A stretch of 64,000 bases of DNA. Source: Litorimonas sp051251645. Its GTDB lineage: Bacteria; Pseudomonadota; Alphaproteobacteria; Caulobacterales; Maricaulaceae. This document shows positions 43,577-51,725 of the stretch, piece by piece (the first letter of the stretch is position 1; each line of letters opens with the position of its first letter). The notes beneath the pieces were generated by a model. The model was not told where the DNA came from and did no database searches. It worked only from the letters and a program-made list of their open reading frames with translations. The stretch is taken from NCBI GenBank assembly GCA_051251645.1, contig JBPOEY010000001.1, positions 1,116,001 to 1,180,000 on the forward strand, in the 5' to 3' direction. The translations under genes and the position numbers were made by a program.

Positions 43577-44530
43577 ATGGCTGACAGCAAAACATTGACC
43601 GCGAAACGCGGCACGGAAGCGAAGAAGAAGTCCGGCAATACAGGCGGGCTTTCTTTAACCTTGTCGCCTGAGCAAGGCCTCAACAGCTATCTGCAAGAAA
43701 TCCGCAAGTTTCCAATGTTGGAGAAGCAACAAGAGTTCATGCTCGCTAAACGCTGGGCTGAGCATGAAGATACGGACGCGGCCGAGCAAATGGTGACGTC
43801 TCACCTGCGGCTCGTGGCCAAAATTGCCATGGGCTACCGCGGCTATGGCTTACCGATCGGCGAAGTCATTTCCGAAGGTAATGTCGGGCTCATGCAGGCG
43901 GTTAAGAAATTTGATCCCGATCGCGGGTTTCGCCTATCGACCTATGCAATGTGGTGGATCCGTGCGGCCATTCAGGAATATGTGTTGCGGTCTTGGTCTC
44001 TTGTGAAAATGGGGACGACGGCGGCGCAAAAGAAGCTCTTCTTCAACCTCCGCCGCATGAAAGGCGAGATGAAAGCAATTGAGGACGGTGATCTCCGGCC
44101 TGAGCATTTATCGAAGATTGCGACAACACTGAACGTCAAAGAAAGCGAAGTCATTTCTATGAACCGGCGGATGCTGGGCGGTGGCGATGCCTCGTTGAAT
44201 GTCCAAATCGGGGCAGAAGATGGATCGACGCAATGGCAAGATTGGCTTGAAGACGATACAGAGAGTCAAGAATCCACACTGGCGGACACGCAAGAACACG
44301 ATGCCAGAATGGACTTACTGCAAGATGCCATGGGCGATCTGAATGACCGCGAACGCGATATCTTTATGAAGCGCCGCTTATCCGAGGCCCCCCTGACCTT
44401 AGAGCAACTTGCCAAGGTCTACGGCGTGTCGCGTGAACGCATTCGCCAAATTGAAGCGCGAGCCTTTGAGAAGATACAGAAGGCCATGGTCGAGGCCGCC
44501 GGCAAAGTTGGACTGATCGAGGCAGACTGA
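43577..44530 (+). CDS. rpoH: RNA polymerase heat-shock sigma factor RpoH (sigma-32)
   Basis: 317 residues. Region 2 reads HLRLVAKIAMGYRGYGLPIGE and DRGFRLSTYAMWWIRAAIQEY; the diagnostic RpoH box QKKLFFNLR follows; region 4 ends in VYGVSRERIRQIEARAFEKI. It directs heat-shock transcription. A sigma-70-like promoter and an AGGAGG ribosome-binding site lie upstream. Alphaproteobacteria often carry more than one RpoH; only one is seen here. Confidence 0.97.
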   Translation: MADSKTLTAKRGTEAKKKSGNTGGLSLTLSPEQGLNSYLQEIRKFPMLEKQQEFMLAKRWAEHEDTDAAEQMVTSHLRLVAKIAMGYRGYGLPIGEVISEGNVGLMQAVKKFDPDRGFRLSTYAMWWIRAAIQEYVLRSWSLVKMGTTAAQKKLFFNLRRMKGEMKAIEDGDLRPEHLSKIATTLNVKESEVISMNRRMLGGGDASLNVQIGAEDGSTQWQDWLEDDTESQESTLADTQEHDARMDLLQDAMGDLNDRERDIFMKRRLSEAPLTLEQLAKVYGVSRERIRQIEARAFEKIQKAMVEAAGKVGLIEAD

Positions 44531-44539
44531 CGCACCATT

Positions 44540-44565
44540 GGAACGAATCTGATCCGGAAGCCGTT
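44540..44565 (+). promoter_or_regulatory. EcfG/sigma-T general-stress promoter of the hemerythrin gene
   Basis: GGAAC (44540-44544), 17 nt, then CGTT (44562-44565) exactly fits the alphaproteobacterial general stress consensus GGAAC-N16/17-CGTT. It begins 10 nt after the rpoH stop and lies 36 nt before the hemerythrin ATG. Confidence 0.65.
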
Positions 44566-44593
44566 GTCTATTTAACCGCAACGACTTCCGGAT
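44552..44593. repeat. Long inverted repeat between rpoH and the hemerythrin gene
   Basis: ATCCGGAAG-C-CGTTG pairs with CAACG-A-CTTCCGGAT: 14 base pairs with one mismatch, 12-nt loop. No T-run follows, but the AGGA ribosome-binding site of the next gene begins right after it. One arm contains the -10 CGTT of the stress promoter. It may stop rpoH transcripts, bind a protein, or fold in read-through messages. Confidence 0.7.
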
Positions 44594-44601
44594 AGGATAC
44601 C

Positions 44602-45060
44602 ATGGATATTTATAAACGCCTCGAAAAAGACCACGATAAACAACGCGATTTGATCGATGATATTAAGTCATCAAAGCCTGGCTCTGAGGCCCGCTCTGAC
44701 CTTTGGGTCGACCTGAAAGTTGAACTTGAAGCCCACGCCTCCGCTGAAGAACAGGCCTTCTATTCTAAGCTGATGGCTGAACCTGAAGGCACGGACGACA
44801 CACGTCACGCCGTCGAAGAACACCAGCAAATGCACGAAATGATCGAAAAGCTAGACGCTATGGATCAAAGCGCGGACGTCTGGGACAGTCTGTTTGGTAA
44901 ACTCGCTGACAAAGTCATCCACCACGTTGATGAAGAAGAAAAAGAGTTCTTCCCCGACGCCAAAGATACATTGTCGGACGCGCAGGAAAAAGCGGCTCTG
45001 AAAGAATTCAACGACCGCAAAGGTGCCGAACTCCAGAAGCAAGAAGAACTGGCTGAGTAA
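44602..45060 (+). CDS. Hemerythrin (HHE cation-binding) domain protein
   Basis: 152 residues, all helical, acidic. Iron-ligand positions appear in KDHDKQRDLI, LEAHASAEEQAFY, EEHQQMHEMIEKL and VIHHVDEEEKEFFP, so a di-iron site is likely. Such proteins sense or store oxygen, nitric oxide or iron, or resist stress; which one is not known. The EcfG-type promoter upstream argues for general-stress induction. It ends in a strong terminator shared with gor. Confidence 0.92.
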   Translation: MDIYKRLEKDHDKQRDLIDDIKSSKPGSEARSDLWVDLKVELEAHASAEEQAFYSKLMAEPEGTDDTRHAVEEHQQMHEMIEKLDAMDQSADVWDSLFGKLADKVIHHVDEEEKEFFPDAKDTLSDAQEKAALKEFNDRKGAELQKQEELAE

Positions 45061-45075
45061 TCGATACCGACACTG

Positions 45076-45105
45076 AAAAAGCGCGGCCAGAGAGCCGCGC
45101 TTTTT
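45076..45105. terminator. Bidirectional terminator between hemerythrin gene and gor
   Basis: GCGCGGC and GCCGCGC with flanking A and T runs form a stem of up to 12 pairs around a 6-nt loop (CAGAGA). The T-run on the plus strand and the A-run before it serve both convergent genes. Confidence 0.88.
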
Positions 45106-45118
45106 TTATACGAAAAGC

Positions 45119-46501
45119 CTAAGTAACGACCGTCGTCTTATTCAGCTCACGGGGCTTTAGCGTCACAATTTCTTCAGCGATCGTTGGGTGAACCGCACAG
45201 GTCGCATCAAAATCAGCCTTGGTCAGCTTGGCCTTAATCGCGATTCCGACCATTTGGATCATCTCAGCACTATCGTCCCCGACAAGATGAACGCCGATCA
45301 CAGTTTCTTCCTTGCCCTTCGTAATAACTTTCATGAAACAGCGATGCTCACTGCCGGACAGAATGTTTTTCATCGGGCGGAAATTGGTGGTGTAAACAGT
45401 GACGTCGTCGCCATATTGCTTACGCGCTTCACTTTCAGAAATGCCACAAGTTCCAACGGGCGGACGTGTGAAAACAGCCGACGCGATATTATCGTGATCA
45501 AAAGCCGTTGGATTATCCTTATAGACAGTCTCAATAAATGCCGCCCCTTCGCGGATCGCGACAGGCGTTAAGTTCACCCGATTGGTGACATCGCCGACCG
45601 CATAGATGTTAGGCTGGCTTGTGCGTGAAAATTCATCGACCTTCACGGCGCCGCTCGGCTCCACCTCGACACCGGCGGCTTTGACACCTAATGTATCTGT
45701 CTTGGGTCGTCGCCCTGTCGCCATCAGAACACAGTCTGTGCCAATCTTTGATCCATCGTTAAACGACACGATATATCCGTTATCGGTCTGCCGAATTTCG
45801 GTAGGACTGATGTTAAAACGGGTCTCGATCCCATTGCGTTTTTGCAGATCGCCGACCTCATCACGTACTTCCGCATCAAAACCATTCAGCAAACGTCCGC
45901 CGCGATAAGCTTGGATAACCTCGGTTCCGAGTCCCGCAAACACGCCGGCAAATTCACAGGCAATATAGCCGCCCCCAATGATCAACATCCGTTTGGGTTG
46001 TTCAGGAAGGTGAAAAATATCATCAGAAACAATGGCGTGTTCGATGCCCTTGATGTTGGGAGACCAGGGCGAGCCTCCAACGGCGATCAGGATTGTCTCT
46101 GCCGTCTTTGTTTCACCGCTGTTCACGAGGCGAATAGTGTGCGCATCAACAAATTCGGCGCGATCTCGATAAAGGTCAGCCCCGTTCTCTTCCAAGATGG
46201 TCGAATAGATCCCGGACAGCCGATTGACTTCGGTTTGGATATTGTCGCGCAACAGGCCCCAGTCAAAAGACACATTATCCATCGACCAACCATAGCCTTT
46301 AGATTTTTCAATCGCTTCGCCAAAATCCGCGCCATAAACGAGGAACTTCTTTGGCACACAGCCGCGCACAACGCAGGTGCCACCAGGAAGGCTTTCTTCC
46401 GCGACACCAACACGCTTTCCGAGTTGAGCGGCAAGGCGTCCCGAACGGACTCCGCCGGACCCCGCGCCAATAACAAATAGGTCGTAGTCGTAATCACTCA
46501 T
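45119..46501 (-). CDS. gor: Glutathione-disulfide reductase
   Basis: 460 residues. FAD-dependent enzyme that reduces glutathione disulfide with NADPH. Marks: FVIGAGSGGVRSGRLAAQLG, the redox pair in GGTCVVRGCVPKK, the second Rossmann GGGYIACEFAGVFAGLG, and the catalytic histidine in CAVHPTIAEE. Plant and alphaproteobacterial members share the CVVRGC variant. Overlaps rpiA by 4 nt, which overlaps glmU by 4 nt, so glmU-rpiA-gor form one unit. Confidence 0.96.
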   Translation of the reverse strand: MSDYDYDLFVIGAGSGGVRSGRLAAQLGKRVGVAEESLPGGTCVVRGCVPKKFLVYGADFGEAIEKSKGYGWSMDNVSFDWGLLRDNIQTEVNRLSGIYSTILEENGADLYRDRAEFVDAHTIRLVNSGETKTAETILIAVGGSPWSPNIKGIEHAIVSDDIFHLPEQPKRMLIIGGGYIACEFAGVFAGLGTEVIQAYRGGRLLNGFDAEVRDEVGDLQKRNGIETRFNISPTEIRQTDNGYIVSFNDGSKIGTDCVLMATGRRPKTDTLGVKAAGVEVEPSGAVKVDEFSRTSQPNIYAVGDVTNRVNLTPVAIREGAAFIETVYKDNPTAFDHDNIASAVFTRPPVGTCGISESEARKQYGDDVTVYTTNFRPMKNILSGSEHRCFMKVITKGKEETVIGVHLVGDDSAEMIQMVGIAIKAKLTKADFDATCAVHPTIAEEIVTLKPRELNKTTVVT

Positions 46502-47208
46502 AGTGTGTCTCGTTTGATTTCAAGAACTTTAGCATGATCGACTTCGCCGATGATAATCACGTCAGCGAGATCGATGAACAAACCAGTTTCCATCACGCCG
46601 GGGATCATGGCTAAGGCGCGCGCGGTCGCAATTGGATCAGGGATAGCGCGGCAACGACAATCGAGAATATAATGGCCACCATCCGTCACAAGCGGCCCAG
46701 TGCCGTCTTTAGTTTGCCGCAACGTCGTGACGCCGTCTTCACAGCCTGATTTCAACAGCGCGTCATAGACCTGTTGCGCCGTAACACCGAGGCAGAAGGG
46801 ATCCACTTCGACCGGGAGCTCAAACGCACCGAGTGTTTCAACCATTTTGCGATCATCAACAATGACCAGCATCTTTTTCGACGCATTAGCGATGATTTTC
46901 TCGCGCAGGAGGCACGCTCCGCCACCCTTAATCAAGTGAAAGGCTTGGTCGACTTCGTCTGCGCCGTCGATGGTTAGGTCGATCCGTTCGACCCGGTCCG
47001 GGTCAAGCAAGGGGATGCCCGCTTCCCGGGCAACATCAGCGGTGCGTTGCGACGTCGGAACACCAGACACTTTTAGCCCGCCCGCGACCTTGTCGCCGAG
47101 CTTATCGAGGAAAATTTCGGCCGTGCTGCCGGATCCCAGACCCAACACCATGCCATCTTTGACGAATTCAAGCGCGGCCAGCGCGGCGTTTTCCTTGGCG
47201 ACACTCAT
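46498..47208 (-). CDS. rpiA: Ribose-5-phosphate isomerase A
   Basis: 236 residues. It interconverts ribose-5-phosphate and ribulose-5-phosphate in the pentose phosphate pathway. Marks: GLGSGSTAEIFLDKL, TIDGADEVDQAFHLIKGGG and LLREKIIANASKKMLVIVD. Pathway NADPH and glutathione reductase make the coupling to gor plausible. Overlaps at both ends are 4 nt. Confidence 0.97.
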   Translation of the reverse strand: MSVAKENAALAALEFVKDGMVLGLGSGSTAEIFLDKLGDKVAGGLKVSGVPTSQRTADVAREAGIPLLDPDRVERIDLTIDGADEVDQAFHLIKGGGACLLREKIIANASKKMLVIVDDRKMVETLGAFELPVEVDPFCLGVTAQQVYDALLKSGCEDGVTTLRQTKDGTGPLVTDGGHYILDCRCRAIPDPIATARALAMIPGVMETGLFIDLADVIIIGEVDHAKVLEIKRDTL

Positions 47209-48563
47209 GATTTAGCTTTCCGTTTGCTCATGGCATCACGAAACCGTGCGGCCCACCCCACCTTGTTGACTTGATCCACGCGCGCGATGGCGAGGGCATC
47301 CGCCGGAACGTTTTTCGTCACGACCGCGCCTGTGGCGGTAAATCCACCATCGCCAATTGTAACGGGCGCAACGAGCGACGTGTGTGTACCAATAAAAACG
47401 CCATCGCCAATCGTCGTTTTGTGCTTGAAGAAGCCGTCATAATTGCAAGTCACAGTGCCCGCGCCAATGTTCGAGCCCGCCCCGATATCCGCATCACCGA
47501 GGTAGGTCAGGTGGGAGGCTTTGGACCCGCGACCCATTTTTGTATTTTTCACTTCGACGAAATTTCCGATAAAACTATCGGGCCCGAGATCGGTGCCCGG
47601 CCGTAGTCGTGCAAATGGCCCAACAGACGCCCCCTCACCGATGGTCGCGCCTTCAATGTGGCAGAACGGATGGATAATTGCGCCAGATTTTACCGTCACA
47701 CCGGGGCCGAAAACAACGTTTTCGCCTATGACTGAATCGCGTTCCAACACAGTGTCATAACTAAAATAGACCGTATCTGGGTCACGCAACGTTACGCCGT
47801 CTTCGAGCGCCATGCGGCGCATGTGGGTTTGGAATGATTGGTTCGCAGCGGCTAAATCAACGCGAGAGTTTACGCCCAGCATTTCGCCTTCATCGCCGCG
47901 CACAGCAATCGCGCGACCGCCACCCTTGCGCATAATTTCGATAACATCCGTGAGATAATATTCGCCTTTGGTATTTTCATTTGTCACTTGCTCCAGCGCT
48001 TTAAACAACCGACCCGATTGTGAGGCAAGAACACCACTATTACAGAGGGTAACCGCCAGTTCTTCGGCGGATGCCTCTCTAGCCTCAACAATCTTTTCCA
48101 ATTTACCATTACGTTCAATCAAGCGCCCGTAGGCGCCCGGCACCTTGGCATCAAAGCCCAGCACAGCGACATCCGCGGCAGCCAATGCGTCAAAGACGGA
48201 ATTGAGCGTGTGTGTTGTAATCAGCGGCGTATCGGCAAATAGAACCGCGACATCCCCGTCATAATCACCGACGGCATGTTTGGCACAATCAACAGCGTGA
48301 CCCGTGCCCTGTTGAGGTTCTTGAACGGCAATCTCCATGGAGAGGGCTTCGGCCGCGTCACGCACATCCTGATTGGCGTCGCCGACGACGCAAATGATCC
48401 TCTCGCAACCTGCTTCGACGGCACAAGTCCGAACCCATTCGATGAGTTTTAGCCCCGCCAAATCATGCAAGACCTTGGATTTAGTCGATTTCATTCGCGT
48501 GCTTTTACCCGCTGCGAGAATAATCGCCGCACGTGGACGTGAAGGTCTATCTGTCATTGTCAT
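47205..48563 (-). CDS. glmU: Bifunctional GlmU (UDP-N-acetylglucosamine pyrophosphorylase / acetyltransferase)
   Basis: 452 residues from the ATG at 48563; the open frame continues to 48767 but the extra part is not conserved and would overlap gph. N-terminal uridylyltransferase: AAIILAAGKSTRMKS, EPQQGTGHAVDCA. C-terminal left-handed beta-helix acetyltransferase with NFVEVKNTKMGRGSKASHL and TCNYDGFFKHKT. It makes UDP-GlcNAc for peptidoglycan and lipid A. First gene of the glmU-rpiA-gor run and divergent from gph, 29 nt apart. Confidence 0.96.
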   Translation of the reverse strand: MTMTDRPSRPRAAIILAAGKSTRMKSTKSKVLHDLAGLKLIEWVRTCAVEAGCERIICVVGDANQDVRDAAEALSMEIAVQEPQQGTGHAVDCAKHAVGDYDGDVAVLFADTPLITTHTLNSVFDALAAADVAVLGFDAKVPGAYGRLIERNGKLEKIVEAREASAEELAVTLCNSGVLASQSGRLFKALEQVTNENTKGEYYLTDVIEIMRKGGGRAIAVRGDEGEMLGVNSRVDLAAANQSFQTHMRRMALEDGVTLRDPDTVYFSYDTVLERDSVIGENVVFGPGVTVKSGAIIHPFCHIEGATIGEGASVGPFARLRPGTDLGPDSFIGNFVEVKNTKMGRGSKASHLTYLGDADIGAGSNIGAGTVTCNYDGFFKHKTTIGDGVFIGTHTSLVAPVTIGDGGFTATGAVVTKNVPADALAIARVDQVNKVGWAARFRDAMSKRKAKS

Positions 48564-48592
48564 AATGGCGCACTTAAACGATAGAAACACGG

Positions 48593-49318
48593 ATGACACG
48601 GGTGGATTCAGTGAAAAAATTAACGCCGACATCGACATCGCTTTCAGGCTTGTCGATTTGTTTTGATCTCGACGGCACGCTTGTCGACACGGCGCCCGAT
48701 CTGGTTCGCGTGACGAATGAGGTGATTGCCACGGAAGGTCTGCCCGAAACCAACTACAAACTCGCACGCTCTGTCGTCGGATTTGGGTCTCGGCGATTGA
48801 TCAGTGATGCGCTAGCCCGCGCCGACCATCGTGTTGAAAATGCCCGCCTCGATCAGATGCAGGCTGATTTTCTGAAACGCTATGCGGAAGATATCGCCCG
48901 ACACTCCAATCCCTACGCAGGCGTCATTGAGACACTGGATCAATTAAAGTCCTTGGGCGCCAGTCTGAGCGTTTGCACCAACAAGCCCGGCTGGCTCGCC
49001 CGCCCGCTCTTGGAAGCTCTGGCGATGACCCATTGGTTTGATACAATTGTTGGCGGCGATGAAGCGCCACGGGCAAAGCCTGACCCGCGGCATGTCTATA
49101 TGGCTGCGGGGCACCGTGATAGCGCCCGAATTGTCATGGTCGGAGATAGCCTCCCTGATATGGGAGCGGCTAAACGCGCGGGCGCTTTTGCCGTCTTGAT
49201 GACCTATGGCTACAGCCACAGTCCGCAAATACGACTAAGGGCCGATGCGAGACTGCGGACATTCCGCACCCTCACACCGGCCCTTATAAATCGATATGGG
49301 TCAGCGCTGACGCGCTAA
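48593..49318 (+). CDS. gph: Phosphoglycolate phosphatase, HAD family
   Basis: 241 residues. HAD subfamily IA: the nucleophile motif FDLDGTLVDTAPDLV near residue 24, SVCTNKPGW (motif II), a motif III lysine in KPDPRHVYMAA and MVGDSLPDMGAAKRAGA (motif IV). It removes 2-phosphoglycolate arising from DNA damage repair. The start may be the ATG at 48593 or a GTG shortly after (48602 or 48611); the first residues are not conserved. Confidence 0.93.
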   Translation: MTRVDSVKKLTPTSTSLSGLSICFDLDGTLVDTAPDLVRVTNEVIATEGLPETNYKLARSVVGFGSRRLISDALARADHRVENARLDQMQADFLKRYAEDIARHSNPYAGVIETLDQLKSLGASLSVCTNKPGWLARPLLEALAMTHWFDTIVGGDEAPRAKPDPRHVYMAAGHRDSARIVMVGDSLPDMGAAKRAGAFAVLMTYGYSHSPQIRLRADARLRTFRTLTPALINRYGSALTR

Positions 49319-49340
49319 CCAAATTGCTTTAACTCAGATT

Positions 49341-49541
49341 TTAGCCAAAGTCTTGCTTGGCACGGCCTGGTACGCCGTTGACGAGGTTTGAGCGAACATC
49401 GGTACGAGCCGAGCGCATAGACGCCAAAAAGCCGCCTTGGACGAGGTTTACTTTTACGTCGTGGCCGCGTTCAGCCCAATAGGCCTCAATTTGCTGCTTC
49501 AAACGCTCAGCGCCTTCGCGCGTGCAATAATCACCTTTCAT
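49341..49541 (-). CDS. Small conserved alphaproteobacterial protein
   Basis: 66 residues. The N-terminal part (LKQQIEAYWAERGHDVKV) and the RTDVRSNLVNGVPG ending resemble small uncharacterised proteins I recall from other Alphaproteobacteria, in which an amphipathic helix is followed by a short strand and the RSxLVNGxP tail. Function unknown. It is the end of a short unit read from a promoter-like region with a GTGCT-CC-AGCAC inverted repeat. Confidence 0.7.
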   Translation of the reverse strand: MKGDYCTREGAERLKQQIEAYWAERGHDVKVNLVQGGFLASMRSARTDVRSNLVNGVPGRAKQDFG

Positions 49542-49563
49542 GGTGTGTATCCTATATTTTTGT

Positions 49564-49592
49564 TGTCAGCCTCGGTGCTCCAGCACGTCAAG
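49564..49592 (-). promoter_or_regulatory. Candidate promoter with inverted repeat for the small protein
   Basis: On the minus strand TTGACG (49587-49592) is 17 nt from a weak -10, TGACAA (49564-49569). Between the boxes lies GTGCT-N2-AGCAC (49576-49587), a position where a repressor could act. The 268 bases between this gene and the XRE gene otherwise hold only AT-rich sequence. Confidence 0.28.
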
Positions 49593-49809
49593 GCAAATTG
49601 TTTAGCATTTCCCAACCACCTATCTAAGGAAACGCAGCTAAAAACACAACAACTGCAGTTCAACTTTCTTATGTAATATTTGTAAGACTTATCACGTTTT
49701 TTATGGTTCAGCGCCTGTTCATAAACCAAGACCTTGAACAAGCGAAGAAATTACTCTCAATCCGTTAACGGGAGCAATGGTTCGGTTCGAAATAAATATA
49801 AGTTACCCT

Positions 49810-50340
49810 ATGTCCTTGGCGCTTCGTCTTAAAACAACGCGGAAAAAACACGGCCTATCACAGTCGGAACTCGCCAAACTGGTTGAGGTTTCGCAACCGA
49901 CCATTGCGAACTGGGAACGCGGCGGACATATTCCGCGCCCCGATGCGCTTAGCCGAATAGCCGAGACGCTGAATATTGATACGACTTGGCTTCTCTCTGG
50001 CGAATTGCCGGCGCGGCATGATCCGGCCAATCTATATCTCGCGATGACTGTCCGTCATATTCCGGTTTATGAATGGCCGCTTGGGACTAAGACGCCAACT
50101 GAGACACACCCAACACGATATATTGCCATGGCTACTACAGATGGTGCCGACCTTTTTGCCCTAGAGGCCCATGTTTCAACTGGGTTTGCAAAGGGGTCAT
50201 CGTTGATTTTTTCACGGTCGAACAAAAATTCACCCGGTCGATTTCTGATACAGACCGCCGAAGGGTTTGATCTTACAGACGACACATCATTCGTCGATAA
50301 TGTCTTCGCTCGATTGGTTTACTCGGTCGTGCCCCATTAG
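49810..50340 (+). CDS. XRE-family transcriptional regulator with C-terminal S24-like region
   Basis: 176 residues from ATG 49810. An N-terminal helix-turn-helix (LRLKTTRKKHGLSQSELA, then VSQPTIANWERGGHIPRPDA) precedes a beta-rich region of about 100 residues (VRHIPVYEWPLGTK and further) that resembles the CI/LexA-type dimer domain, but without a visible Ser-Lys protease pair. TATAAG ends 7 nt before this ATG, so the message may be leaderless; an ATG at 49777 is the alternative, with GGAG only 2 nt away. Its last 54 bases overlap the next gene, read from the other strand. Confidence 0.85.
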   Translation: MSLALRLKTTRKKHGLSQSELAKLVEVSQPTIANWERGGHIPRPDALSRIAETLNIDTTWLLSGELPARHDPANLYLAMTVRHIPVYEWPLGTKTPTETHPTRYIAMATTDGADLFALEAHVSTGFAKGSSLIFSRSNKNSPGRFLIQTAEGFDLTDDTSFVDNVFARLVYSVVPH

Positions 50341-51639
50341 CGACCAAACATCGGGTACCTCTTTGAGCTCTTCTTGATAATAGCTCTGAAAGCCCGGCAT
50401 TTTGACGCGATTTAGAAAACCCGAATAAGCCATATAGCTCACAAGGAAGCGTAAATCCTTGACCCATGGCGGCATAAAGCGCGGGGGTTGTAGCCGACCA
50501 TTCGCCGCCAAATGAGCGACAGCGGGGACGTCTTCAATATCCATCTTCCCGACAAAAAGAACCCGGATCAGATCGGATCGTCCCATCCGGACGACGGTAC
50601 GCATGAAATTGTGCACGCGTAACAAGCCGTTCAGATAGACCATATCCTTGGTAAAGGGTGCGCCGCCCGAAATAACGCCGCCCCGAAACACGCGTCGCGC
50701 GTTTTCATAAGATTGGGACGGGTCATCGTTTCGATTGAGGAAGAACTCATAGACGTCTTTGAAATCGGCCCCTTCGACCGCCATTTGAATCGCTAAAACA
50801 CGACCGGACAGGCGTTTGAACCGCCGGGGGTCCATGGATCCGGTAATGATCTCTGCAAAGACAGCGAGCCCCTCTTGAATTTCTGTTGTGCCCGGATGGC
50901 CGCGCCCGAGAATTGGGAAGTCTTTCTGAGACTTGCCGTTTAAGGCCGTCGCCGTGTGAATAAGCGCTTCATGATGCAGGAGCTGATCAACGTCCCGCTC
51001 CGTGAAGGTTGCGCCTTGGCGGATACGGATTCTCTTGGATGAGGCCGCAGCCTTTGCTGTGACCGTGGGACTAATAATCACGGCCGGCGCATCAGTTTCG
51101 AAGTGACGGGACAAACGAGCCCGTAATTGCTTGGCAAACTGAACATCGCTCAAATACTTCTCCGTCCCTTTGACGACCAAGCGCTGAAAATCCAACCCGT
51201 CGAGCGATGCATCCATATGCTTAGCTAAGTCCAAAACCTTGGTCTGTTGATCGAGCATTAATTGCGTCGGGCGGCCATACAGCGCGGTTGAATGATTGAA
51301 GAACTCGGGCGTTCCGCGCGTCTCAATCAATCTGACCGTGCTCGTCAACGACTCGCTCAGACGACCCAGCCATTCCGAAATCACATGATCGCCATCAATT
51401 AACGCCTTCGCCGCCGAAATCTGCTCGCGCGCTTTGTCCGTCGCGACAGGGACATAGGTTGGATCCGGGAGTGTCCCTTTCGTCAGAAAGGCCGACTTCA
51501 TCGCAGGATTCCACGCGATGGATGTCAGCACCCGCAACGATCCCGCCGCCTTATCTAAATGTTTGCCCGCTTTAACGGCTTTCTTGTAACGCGACGCAGA
51601 CAGTTTTTCCATATGGCCCCGTCGCAGGAGCGGGCGCAT
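50287..51639 (-). CDS. MATCAP/DUF1704 family peptidase-like protein (QEGLA motif)
   Basis: 450 residues. The family, annotated in bacteria as flavohemoglobin expression-modulating QEGLA motif protein, is now linked to the eukaryotic MATCAP tubulin tyrosine carboxypeptidases. The metal motif HEALIH (HExxxH) is at residues 223-228 and the conserved glutamate in IQEGLAVFAEI at about 256, so the zinc site seems complete. The substrate in bacteria is unknown. An alternative start is the ATG at 51612. It is divergent from prfC and overlaps the XRE gene by 54 nt at the 3' ends. Confidence 0.88.
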   Translation of the reverse strand: MRPLLRRGHMEKLSASRYKKAVKAGKHLDKAAGSLRVLTSIAWNPAMKSAFLTKGTLPDPTYVPVATDKAREQISAAKALIDGDHVISEWLGRLSESLTSTVRLIETRGTPEFFNHSTALYGRPTQLMLDQQTKVLDLAKHMDASLDGLDFQRLVVKGTEKYLSDVQFAKQLRARLSRHFETDAPAVIISPTVTAKAAASSKRIRIRQGATFTERDVDQLLHHEALIHTATALNGKSQKDFPILGRGHPGTTEIQEGLAVFAEIITGSMDPRRFKRLSGRVLAIQMAVEGADFKDVYEFFLNRNDDPSQSYENARRVFRGGVISGGAPFTKDMVYLNGLLRVHNFMRTVVRMGRSDLIRVLFVGKMDIEDVPAVAHLAANGRLQPPRFMPPWVKDLRFLVSYMAYSGFLNRVKMPGFQSYYQEELKEVPDVWSLMGHDRVNQSSEDIIDE

Positions 51640-51725
51640 CTGTCAAAAAGATCAGTGCCAAAACCCCAAGATTAAACGGCATCGCGCGCTTTACCGCCCG
51701 CCCTCACCCCGCTACCGCGCTCGTC

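Noticed and set aside
44552..44593. Standard intrinsic terminator for rpoH
   Set aside because: The stem is strong but no T-run follows; it is kept as an inverted repeat with several possible roles.
45842..46480. 212-residue plus-strand frame antisense to gor
   Set aside because: Shadow frame; gor shows both Rossmann motifs and the redox pair in this stretch.
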